Below are positions 50,408 through 56,777 of a stretch of 56,777 bases of DNA, in pieces. The stretch comes from Bacteroidales bacterium (lineage in GTDB: Bacteria; Bacteroidota; Bacteroidia; Bacteroidales; UBA932), in contig JAEEQS010000012.1 of assembly GCA_016285455.1 (NCBI GenBank), positions 1 to 56,777 on the forward strand. The letters run 5' to 3'. The notes under the pieces were generated by a model, which made no database searches, was not told the origin of the DNA, and saw nothing but the letters and a program-made list of their open reading frames with translations. The position numbers and the translations under genes were made by a program. The first letter of the stretch is position 1. Every line of letters starts with the position of its first letter.

Positions 50408-51811
50408 ATGGGAAAGATAATAGTTGCGGGCATTGGACCCGGCTCTGACAGGGATATTACTTCAGCCGTTATTCAGGCTGTTCGGGAGGCCGATGTGGTT
50501 GTTGGATACAAGTATTATTTCCGCTTCATCGAAAGATACCTCAAACCAGGTGCAGAGTGCATAGATTCTGGAATGAGGCAGGAGAGAGGCAGAGCCGTGC
50601 AGGCTATTGAATTAGCCAGACAGGGTAAAACCGTATGCGTCATATCCAGCGGAGATTCAGGCATTTATGGAATGGCTCCGCTGATGTACCAGATGAAGAG
50701 CGAAATGAAGGAAGATATAGAGATTGTAACGCTTCCAGGCATTAGCGCCTTCCAGAAAGCCGCCAGCCTGCTCGGCGCCCCGATCGGACACGACCTTTGC
50801 CTTATTTCTCTGTCTGATTTGATGACTCCGTGGCTGCTAATCGAGAAAAGGATACGTGCAGCGGCCCAGGCGGATTTTATAACTGCGGTTTACAACCCCA
50901 AGAGCAACGGAAGATACTGGCAGCTGTACCGCCTTGTTGAGATCTTCCTGGAAGAGGGGAGAAGTCCCCAGACTCCGGTTGGATGCGTTCGCCAGGCTGG
51001 AAGAGATGATCAAAAGGTCTGGATAACAACGCTTTCCGATTTGAATTATGAGGATGTGGATATGTTTACCGTGCTTCTGATAGGCAATTCCCAGACCTTT
51101 ATAGACGGCTCTGCGATGATAACGCCAAGGGGCTATTACTCAGAAAACAAAGATACCGGCCGCAAGATAGGGCAGGATATAATGCACGAGAGTTTCCGTA
51201 CTATAGACTCTGAACTCAAGAACAAGGATTATCCTCTCGGCCACAAATGGGTTCTGCTTCACGCCATTCACACCACGGCGGACTTTGAGATGGAGAAGAT
51301 TCTCTACACAGATGACAATGCAGTAGAGAGAATGTATGAGAAAGTCTCTTCAGGCCAGATAAAGACCATTGTCACCGATGTGACTATGGCTGCAACCGGC
51401 ATCCGAAAGGGAGCTCTTACCCGCCTGGGTATAGAGGCTAAATGCTATCTTATGGACCCAAGAGTAGCTGATATGGCTGAGAAAGAGAAGATTACCAGAA
51501 CACAGGCCGGAATTCGCCTTGCAGTGGAAGAGCATCCGGACGCTCTGTTTGCATTCGGGAACGCTCCTACTGCTCTAATGGAGCTTTGCAGCCTTATACG
51601 CCAGGGCAAGGCTCATCCTGCAGGAATTGTTGCCGCTCCTGTTGGCTTTGTACACGTGCAGGAATCCAAGCATATGCTGCTGCCGTTCAAGGATATACCA
51701 AAGATAATAGTCAAGGGCAGAAAAGGCGGAAGCAACCTTGCCGCAACCCTTTGCAATGCAATTCTTACTTTTGACGATGCAAAGAACCTGAATCCCGGAA
51801 GAGACCTTTAG
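50408..51811 (+). CDS. cbiHC: CbiH-CbiC fusion: precorrin-3B C17-methyltransferase and precorrin-8 methylmutase
   Basis: The protein has 467 residues in two enzymes. Residues 1-240 are CbiH/CobJ, a tetrapyrrole methylase: GIGPGSDRDIT, CVISSGDSGIYGMAPL, TLPGISAFQKAASLLGAP and ITAVYNPKS. Residues 250-467 are CbiC/CobH, the methyl-shifting mutase, with the catalytic His in LLHAIHTTADFEM, VTDVTMAATGI, FAFGNAPTALMEL and APVGFVHVQESK. Together they perform ring contraction/C17 methylation and the final C11-to-C12 methyl migration. It is separated from cbiET by three bases. Confidence 0.92.
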   Translation: MGKIIVAGIGPGSDRDITSAVIQAVREADVVVGYKYYFRFIERYLKPGAECIDSGMRQERGRAVQAIELARQGKTVCVISSGDSGIYGMAPLMYQMKSEMKEDIEIVTLPGISAFQKAASLLGAPIGHDLCLISLSDLMTPWLLIEKRIRAAAQADFITAVYNPKSNGRYWQLYRLVEIFLEEGRSPQTPVGCVRQAGRDDQKVWITTLSDLNYEDVDMFTVLLIGNSQTFIDGSAMITPRGYYSENKDTGRKIGQDIMHESFRTIDSELKNKDYPLGHKWVLLHAIHTTADFEMEKILYTDDNAVERMYEKVSSGQIKTIVTDVTMAATGIRKGALTRLGIEAKCYLMDPRVADMAEKEKITRTQAGIRLAVEEHPDALFAFGNAPTALMELCSLIRQGKAHPAGIVAAPVGFVHVQESKHMLLPFKDIPKIIVKGRKGGSNLAATLCNAILTFDDAKNLNPGRDL

Positions 51812-51814
51812 GCT

Positions 51815-53020
51815 ATGGCACTGAGTTTTACCATAATAGGAATGTCTGACAATCCCCATCCGTTTTTCCCTCGGGAGGTGATTGACATAATATCTCATTC
51901 AGAATATTTTTCCGGCGGAAAGCGCCACCACCAGATAGTTGAAAATCTTCTTCCGCCAAAGCATCAATGGATAGACATCACAGTTCCACTGGAAGATGTT
52001 TATCAGAAGTATCGCGACATAGACTCTCACATTGTAGTATTCGCTTCCGGCGATCCGCTTTTCTTCGGCTTTGCTTCTACTCTGCAAAGGGTTATGCCAG
52101 AGGTGGATATGAAGGTCTTCCCTTACTTTAACTCCCTCCAGATGCTTTGCCATAAGGCTCAAATTCCTTATCACGATATGCACATTGTGTCCTTGACAGG
52201 GAGGCCGTGGAAGGAGTTTGACAATGCCCTTATAGAGCATCGCGGAAAGATAGGCGTTTTGACCGACCGCCAGAAAACTCCGGACGAGATTGCCCGCAGG
52301 ATGCTGGATTACGGATTCACTTTCTACAATATGCATATCGGCGAGCGCCTGGGAAATCCTGAAGAGGAAAGGCTGCAATCGCTGAGCATTAATGAGGCCT
52401 CAAAAACATCTTTCAGCCAGCCGAACTGCCTGGTCCTCAACCTAGAAGATAATGCTCCAAAGAGGCGTTTCGGCATTCCGGAAAGTGAGTTTAACCTTTT
52501 GGATGGAAGATCCAGGATGATAACCAAGATGCCGATAAGACTCCTGACTCTCCAGAGGCTGGATCTTTACGGCAAGAAGACTTTCTGGGATATAGGCTTC
52601 TGCACCGGCAGCGTGAGCATCGAGGCCCGGCTCCAGTTCCCGCATCTGGACATCAAGGCTTTTGAAATCCGTCCGGAAGGCAAAGACCTGATGGAAAGCA
52701 ACTCAAGAAAATTCTCCGCCCCTGGAATTGAATATAGAATAGGAGACTTCCTCAAGGAAGACCTGACAGAATATGAACTCTGCGATGCCACTTTCATAGG
52801 AGGTCACGGCGGCCATCTGGCAGAGATAATGCAGAATGTCTACGCCCACCTTGCAAAAGGCGGCTGCATAGTCTTCAACAGCGTAACATCCAGTGTAACC
52901 CAAGAAAGCGGGGAATCATTCATCCAAACTGCAAAAGCCCTGGGAATGAAGCTGGAAGAGCCTATGCACATAGAACTAGACAACAATAATCCAATAGATA
53001 TACTGAAGGCAGTAAAATGA
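51815..53020 (+). CDS. cbiET: CbiE-CbiT (CobL-type) precorrin-6B/7 C5,15-methyltransferase, decarboxylating
   Basis: The protein has 401 residues. Residues 1-205 are CbiE: IIGMSDNPHPFFPREV, FASGDPLFFGFASTL and FPYFNSLQMLCHKAQIP. Residues 215-401 are CbiT with the SAM site DIGFCTGSVSIEARLQ, the acidic loop FEIRPEGKDLMESN, and GGHGGHLAEIMQNVYAHL. CbiE methylates C5 and CbiT methylates C15 and removes the acetate carboxyl. The fusion equals CobL of the aerobic route. ATGA overlap couples it to cbiGF. Confidence 0.93.
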   Translation: MALSFTIIGMSDNPHPFFPREVIDIISHSEYFSGGKRHHQIVENLLPPKHQWIDITVPLEDVYQKYRDIDSHIVVFASGDPLFFGFASTLQRVMPEVDMKVFPYFNSLQMLCHKAQIPYHDMHIVSLTGRPWKEFDNALIEHRGKIGVLTDRQKTPDEIARRMLDYGFTFYNMHIGERLGNPEEERLQSLSINEASKTSFSQPNCLVLNLEDNAPKRRFGIPESEFNLLDGRSRMITKMPIRLLTLQRLDLYGKKTFWDIGFCTGSVSIEARLQFPHLDIKAFEIRPEGKDLMESNSRKFSAPGIEYRIGDFLKEDLTEYELCDATFIGGHGGHLAEIMQNVYAHLAKGGCIVFNSVTSSVTQESGESFIQTAKALGMKLEEPMHIELDNNNPIDILKAVK

Positions 53021-54771
53021 AAACGGCGGTTGTTTTGATATCTGAACAGGGAAGGGGCACGGCGGAAAAGATTGCCGCCCTCCTTGGCGGAGAAATAGTC
53101 CGCAGGACGCAGATTCTCACTTTGTGGAACAATACGGACTGCTTTGTGTTTGTGGGGGCTGTAGGGATTTGCGTAAGGACGATTGCTCCGCTGCTGAAAG
53201 ACAAGCATATAGATCCTGCGGTGCTTTGCGTGGACAGCCTGGGCAAAGAAGTGGTTTCCGTGCTCTCGGGCCACGTTGGAGGAGCAAATGAGATAACCTC
53301 TAAGCTTGCTCTGGAATTGGGAGCGCATCCCGTAATCACCACGCAGACAGACGGAAGCGGACTCTGGCCTCTGGATCTTCTGGCAAAACGCTTTGGCTGG
53401 AGAGAGGAGTCAGATGACCTTAACCGCCAGATATTCCTCTATGCTGAAGGAAAGCCTACGGCTCTTCTTCTGGAAGCGGAAGATGAGGGTACCCGGTGGC
53501 TGGAAGAAAACATGGCAGGCAATGTAACTGTTTACAAGAAGTTCAGCGATATAGATCTTTCACAGTTCAGCCTTTTGCTTTCCGTATCGCCGAGAAGAAG
53601 GAAACTCAATATCCCTAATATCCAATGGGTGCCAAGGTGCGTTCATATTGGAATAGGCTTGGCCCGTCAGGCTAATCCTGTGGAAAAGGTGATTGATGAA
53701 ATCTTCAACTGCCTAAGCAGTAACGGAATATGCAAAGAAGCCATTGCAATCATATCATCTGCGGATATCAAGAAAGATGAGCCGGTGATGAAGGCTCTGG
53801 AGAAAGAATTCAAGACCAAGTTCTATTCTGCCGAAAGCCTTTCATCTGTTGCCGTTCCTACTCCAAGCGAGGTTGTGGAGAAATGCGTGGGAACTCCATC
53901 CGTTTCCGAGGCCTCGGCGATTCTGTCTTCAAACAATCCAGACCTGCTGCTTCCAAAGCAGAAGGGTGAAAACTGGACCGTTGCCGCTGCCGTTGACTGG
54001 GATTTCATTCCTCATCCGCATATAGAGATTGTGGGAGCTGGGCCGGGAGATCCTGATCTTGTTAGCGTCAGAGGCAGGAAGATGCTCCAGAAAGCGGACC
54101 TGATTCTTTATGCCGGAAGCCTTGTGCCAAAGGAACTTACATCTTGCGCAAAACCAGGTGCCACTGTGGTTTCTTCTGCCGATATGGATCTGGAGCAGCA
54201 GTGCGAGCTTATGAAAAAGTTCTACGATCAGGGCAAGTTCATCGTGCGGCTCCATACCGGAGACCCTTGCATCTTCGGGGCAATCCAGGAGCAGATGGCT
54301 TTCTTTGATGAGTACAATATGAGTTATCATATAACTCCTGGCATATCTTCGTTCCTGGCCGCTGCCGCAGAGCTCAGGAGCCAGTTCACCATTCCGGAAA
54401 GATGCCAGACCATAATCCTGACAAGGGGAGAAGGCAGAACTCCTATGCCTGAGAAGGAGAAACTCCATCTTCTGGCAAAGAGCAACAGCACAATGTGCAT
54501 CTTCCTCTCCGCCGCCATAGTGGATGACGTGCAGAAGGAACTCCTTATGGAATATCCTGAAAATACGCCTGTTGCGGCTTGTTACCACCTGACCTGGCCG
54601 GACCAGAAAATTTATCGCGGAGTATTGAAAGACCTGGCGAAGATTGTAAAAGACAACCATCTGACTCTTACCACGATGCTGGTAGTAGGAGATGCCATAG
54701 ACAACCGGCAGGGCTTGTCGGAACTCTATTCCAAGAACTTCACTCATCTTTTCAGAAAGGCCAGAGGATGA
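53017..54771 (+). CDS. cbiGF: CbiG-CbiF fusion: cobalt-precorrin-5A hydrolase and precorrin-4 C11-methyltransferase
   Basis: The protein has 584 residues. The first 325 are CbiG: ISEQGRGTAEKIA, FVGAVGICVRTIAPLLKDK and VSVLSGHVGGANEIT, then the C-terminal CbiG domain (HIGIGLARQANPVEKV, PTPSEVVEKCVGTPSV). From about residue 335 the CbiF/CobM methylase follows: IEIVGAGPGDPDLVSVRG, LILYAGSLVPKE, RLHTGDPCIFGAIQEQ and ILTRGEGRTPMPEKEK. CbiF methylates C11, and CbiG opens the delta-lactone and releases the C2 unit, the step unique to the anaerobic route. It overlaps the next gene by four bases. Confidence 0.93.
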   Translation: MKTAVVLISEQGRGTAEKIAALLGGEIVRRTQILTLWNNTDCFVFVGAVGICVRTIAPLLKDKHIDPAVLCVDSLGKEVVSVLSGHVGGANEITSKLALELGAHPVITTQTDGSGLWPLDLLAKRFGWREESDDLNRQIFLYAEGKPTALLLEAEDEGTRWLEENMAGNVTVYKKFSDIDLSQFSLLLSVSPRRRKLNIPNIQWVPRCVHIGIGLARQANPVEKVIDEIFNCLSSNGICKEAIAIISSADIKKDEPVMKALEKEFKTKFYSAESLSSVAVPTPSEVVEKCVGTPSVSEASAILSSNNPDLLLPKQKGENWTVAAAVDWDFIPHPHIEIVGAGPGDPDLVSVRGRKMLQKADLILYAGSLVPKELTSCAKPGATVVSSADMDLEQQCELMKKFYDQGKFIVRLHTGDPCIFGAIQEQMAFFDEYNMSYHITPGISSFLAAAAELRSQFTIPERCQTIILTRGEGRTPMPEKEKLHLLAKSNSTMCIFLSAAIVDDVQKELLMEYPENTPVAACYHLTWPDQKIYRGVLKDLAKIVKDNHLTLTTMLVVGDAIDNRQGLSELYSKNFTHLFRKARG

Positions 54772-56528
54772 TTCTCGTTTTCGGCGGAACGACAGAGGGC
54801 CGTATGGCTGCAAAGGAGCTGGAAGAATCCGGTTCCCGGTTCTGGTATTCAACCAGGGGCGGGGAGCAGCAGCTGAATCTTCATCACGGAGTTGCCATTA
54901 GCGGGGCTATGGATGAGGAGCAGATGGCTGAGTTCTGCAACTCCCATCAGATCAGGCTTATAATTGATGCCGCCCATCCTTTTGCAAGTGAACTTCATTC
55001 CAATATTTCCAAGTTGGGAATTCCTGTAATACGGTTCGAACGCATTTATCCTGAAAGGGACGGCCGCATCATCTGGTGCAATGATTTCAACGATGCGGTG
55101 GAAAAGATGAAAGGCACAAATCGCCTTCTTTCTACTGCCGGAGTACAGTCCATCCCAAAACTGAAGGCCTTGGAGGAAAGCGGTACGGAAATCTTTCATC
55201 GTATCCTTGACAGGGAAACTTCCAGAGATCTTGCCGGCAAGTACGGCACAGATCCGGACCATCTTTGCTTCTACCATCAGGGAGAGGATGAAACCGAGGA
55301 AATAACCAGAATTAATCCCGATGCCATTCTTCTTAAAGAAAGCGGAATATCAGGTGGTTACGAAAATAAGGCCGAGGCGGCTCTGGCTAAAGGCGTAAAG
55401 ATATTCGCCATTAAGCGTCCTGCCCTGCCTGACAGTTTCATAACTGTTAACGGGCCATACGGAATGAGGCGTATGGTTGAAAAGCTGCTGCCTGAGTTCT
55501 ATCCTCTTCACAGCGGCCTTACTACCGGAAGCTGCGCCACGGCTGCCACTCTTGCTGCTGCCCAGAGCCTGATTGAAGGCAAATCTCCTGAAACTGTGAA
55601 TCTCCTGCTCCCCGACGGGGAAACCATTCCGGTTGAAACCACCGTTATAGATAAGGGACGGGCATACGTAGTCAAAGACAGCGGAGATGACCCTGATGTA
55701 ACTGACAAGATGGAGATTCATACAGAGGTTTCCCTCTTGCAATCTTCTGACATAGAAATAGATGGCGGAGAAGGCGTGGGAAGGATAACTCTTCCGGGCT
55801 TTGACTGCCAGCCTGGGCAGGCTGCTATCAACAAGGCTCCGAGGCAGATGATCAAGGACAATCTGAGTAAAAGATATCCTGGCCAGGGTTTCAGGGTAGT
55901 CATTTCCGTCCCTGGAGGAGAGGAGATTGCTCACCGGACTTTCAACCCGAGGCTTGGAATCGAAGGCGGAATAAGCATAATAGGGGTTAGCGGTATTATC
56001 AAGCCTTTTTCGGAGGAGAGCTTCATAAACTCTATCCGCAAATGCATGGAGGTGGCCTGGGCAAGCGGCAGCAGCAGTGTAGTCATAAATTCCGGAGCCA
56101 AGAGCGAAAAGTTCCTCAAAGACTTCTACAAAGATCTCCCGCCGCAGTGCTTTGTACAGTACGGCAACAAGATAGGGGATGCCATAAGCATTGCATACAA
56201 TCTGGGTTTCAAGCAGATAACACTTGGAATAATGCTTGGCAAGGCCGTAAAGCTGGCGGCCGGTAACCTGGATACCCACTCCAGCAATGTTACTATGGAC
56301 AGGGATTTCATCGCTGAGATGCTTAAATCCGTCAATTGCCCAAAGGAAATTTCAGACCAGGCCTACAGCATTACCCTTGCAAGAGAGCTTTGGGATATCA
56401 TTCCTGAGAATCTTCTGCAAGACTTTGCAAATGAGGTTAAATCGCGATGCAAAACGGCCTGCGCTCCTCTTTCAAAGGATGCCGACCTGACGGTTCTTCT
56501 GATAGACGATAACGGAAACATCAAATAA
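54768..56528 (+). CDS. cbiJD: CbiJ-CbiD fusion: precorrin-6A reductase and cobalt-precorrin-5B C1-methyltransferase
   Basis: The protein has 586 residues from ATG 54768; a frame upstream to 54579 overlaps cbiF and is rejected. Residues 1-240 are CbiJ/CobK: ILVFGGTTEGRMAAKELEE, IIDAAHPFASELHSNI, RLLSTAGVQSIP and ILLKESGISGGYENKAEAAL. Residues 246-586 are CbiD: SGLTTGSCATAATLAAAQSL, VKDSGDDPDVT, INKAPRQMI, INSGAKSEKFL and HSSNVTMDRDFIAEML. CbiD methylates C1 and CbiJ reduces the C18-C19 double bond with NAD(P)H. It is the last biosynthetic gene in view. Confidence 0.93.
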   Translation: MILVFGGTTEGRMAAKELEESGSRFWYSTRGGEQQLNLHHGVAISGAMDEEQMAEFCNSHQIRLIIDAAHPFASELHSNISKLGIPVIRFERIYPERDGRIIWCNDFNDAVEKMKGTNRLLSTAGVQSIPKLKALEESGTEIFHRILDRETSRDLAGKYGTDPDHLCFYHQGEDETEEITRINPDAILLKESGISGGYENKAEAALAKGVKIFAIKRPALPDSFITVNGPYGMRRMVEKLLPEFYPLHSGLTTGSCATAATLAAAQSLIEGKSPETVNLLLPDGETIPVETTVIDKGRAYVVKDSGDDPDVTDKMEIHTEVSLLQSSDIEIDGGEGVGRITLPGFDCQPGQAAINKAPRQMIKDNLSKRYPGQGFRVVISVPGGEEIAHRTFNPRLGIEGGISIIGVSGIIKPFSEESFINSIRKCMEVAWASGSSSVVINSGAKSEKFLKDFYKDLPPQCFVQYGNKIGDAISIAYNLGFKQITLGIMLGKAVKLAAGNLDTHSSNVTMDRDFIAEMLKSVNCPKEISDQAYSITLARELWDIIPENLLQDFANEVKSRCKTACAPLSKDADLTVLLIDDNGNIK

Positions 56529-56530
56529 GT

Positions 56531-56698
56531 TTTAACTTTGCAGCTATGAAAAATTCCGGTATTAAACAGTTTGGGATTTCGCTCGTGGCAATTGCCACAT
56601 CGATTATAACTTTTAATTTTGCATCTATGAAAAATAGACCTGCCTTAAAACAGTTTTTGCTTTCGCTTTTGGCAACTACCATATCGATTATCCTTACT
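56531..56698. repeat. Tandem duplication of a promoter and gene start (81-bp step)
   Basis: Two diverged copies, 56531-56611 and 56612-56698, each run from a TAnnTTTG box through an ATG and about 24 codons. The boxes are TAACTTTG at 56533-56540 and TAATTTTG at 56614-56621. The ATGs (56546, 56627) are 81 bases apart and in frame. Both encode MKN, then KQF, a short SL(V/L)A segment and SII. Copy 2 has two extra codons, so the duplication is old. Copy 2 has a TTG at 56592-56594 with a 19-base spacer; copy 1 lacks a -33 element. Confidence 0.8.
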
Positions 56699-56777
56699 TT
56701 TGGAGTATCATCAATCTTGGAGCACAGAAAGAATGAAGCTGCAAAGAAAGGTCTGGTTATGACCATCATCTACGATA
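56627..56777 (+). CDS. Small membrane-anchored hypothetical protein, partial
   Basis: The gene is cut by the right window edge (50 codons present). ATG 56627 gives an N-terminal basic start (MKNRPALKQF), one membrane helix (LLSLLATTISIILTFGV) and a charged stretch (LEHRKNEAAKKG) before a second hydrophobic start. The promoter (TTG 56592-56594, 19-base spacer, TAATTTTG) ends five bases before this ATG. The in-frame ATG at 56546 in the duplicated upstream copy would add 27 residues; it has only a -7 box. I prefer 56627. Similar N-termini occur in uncharacterised Bacteroidetes membrane proteins. The function is unknown. Confidence 0.6.
   Translation, partial: MKNRPALKQFLLSLLATTISIILTFGVSSILEHRKNEAAKKGLVMTIIYD

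Noticed and set aside
53929..54852. 307-codon minus-strand frame inside cbiGF
   Set aside because: It is antisense to conserved CbiF motifs and has no leader or family match.
55350..56279. 309-codon minus-strand frame inside cbiJD
   Set aside because: It is antisense to well-conserved CbiD motifs.

Overview
The window looks like a chromosomal stretch from a member of the Bacteroidetes, most likely order Bacteroidales. The reasons are repeated promoters of the TTTG/TTG-N19-21-TAnnTTTG type, weak or absent Shine-Dalgarno sequences, many small lipoproteins, and families typical of the phylum (DUF3990/DUF3791, DUF1460, DUF3667, DHHW/MBOAT, TonB receptors with cobalamin genes). The only RNA genes I can support are one tRNA-Lys(CTT) and one cobalamin riboswitch. 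I see no phage, insertion sequence or CRISPR array.

Left part (1-10.4 kb): a probable toxin-antitoxin pair (truncated DUF3990 ADP-ribosyltransferase-like protein with an XRE-DUF3791 fusion) sits at the edge. A lipoprotein, a PAS protein fused to an A1S_2505-like domain, a divergent TPR protein and the tRNA follow. Then come a DUF1460/DUF805/DUF805 operon, an orphan DUF47 (PhoU-like) protein, a DUF3667 protein with an exported partner, a trypsin-like lipoprotein protease and a DUF4332 helix-hairpin-helix protein.

Middle part (10.4-35.8 kb): a MacAB-TolC type export operon (TolC, MacA, ATPase, permease) runs leftward into a C69 dipeptidase and an unknown exported protein. Rightward are a methyltransferase and an exported protein. 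Opposing them is an operon of two paralogous lipoproteins and a BASS-family transporter. An HD hydrolase, an exported protein and a GntP permease follow. After these come an MBOAT/DHHW/DHHW O-acetylation operon, a large A2M/TonB-plug-like surface protein, and a 996-residue membrane protein with glutamate/proline heptad repeats plus a small partner.

Right part (35.8-56.5 kb): two divergent gene blocks encode most of anaerobic cobalamin biosynthesis. Leftward from 44.69 kb the order is cbiA, pduO, cbiP, cobD, cbiB, cobU, cobT, cobS, cobC and a lipoprotein CbiK. Rightward, a canonical promoter and a cobalamin riboswitch precede a TonB receptor and a second lipoprotein CbiK, and this unit ends in a terminator. 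A second TonB receptor then leads four fused biosynthetic genes (cbiHC, cbiET, cbiGF, cbiJD). CbiL is the one corrin-ring enzyme not found here. The riboswitch appears to control uptake more directly than synthesis.

The right edge (56.5-56.8 kb) holds the start of a small membrane protein whose promoter and 5' end are tandemly duplicated with an 81-bp step.
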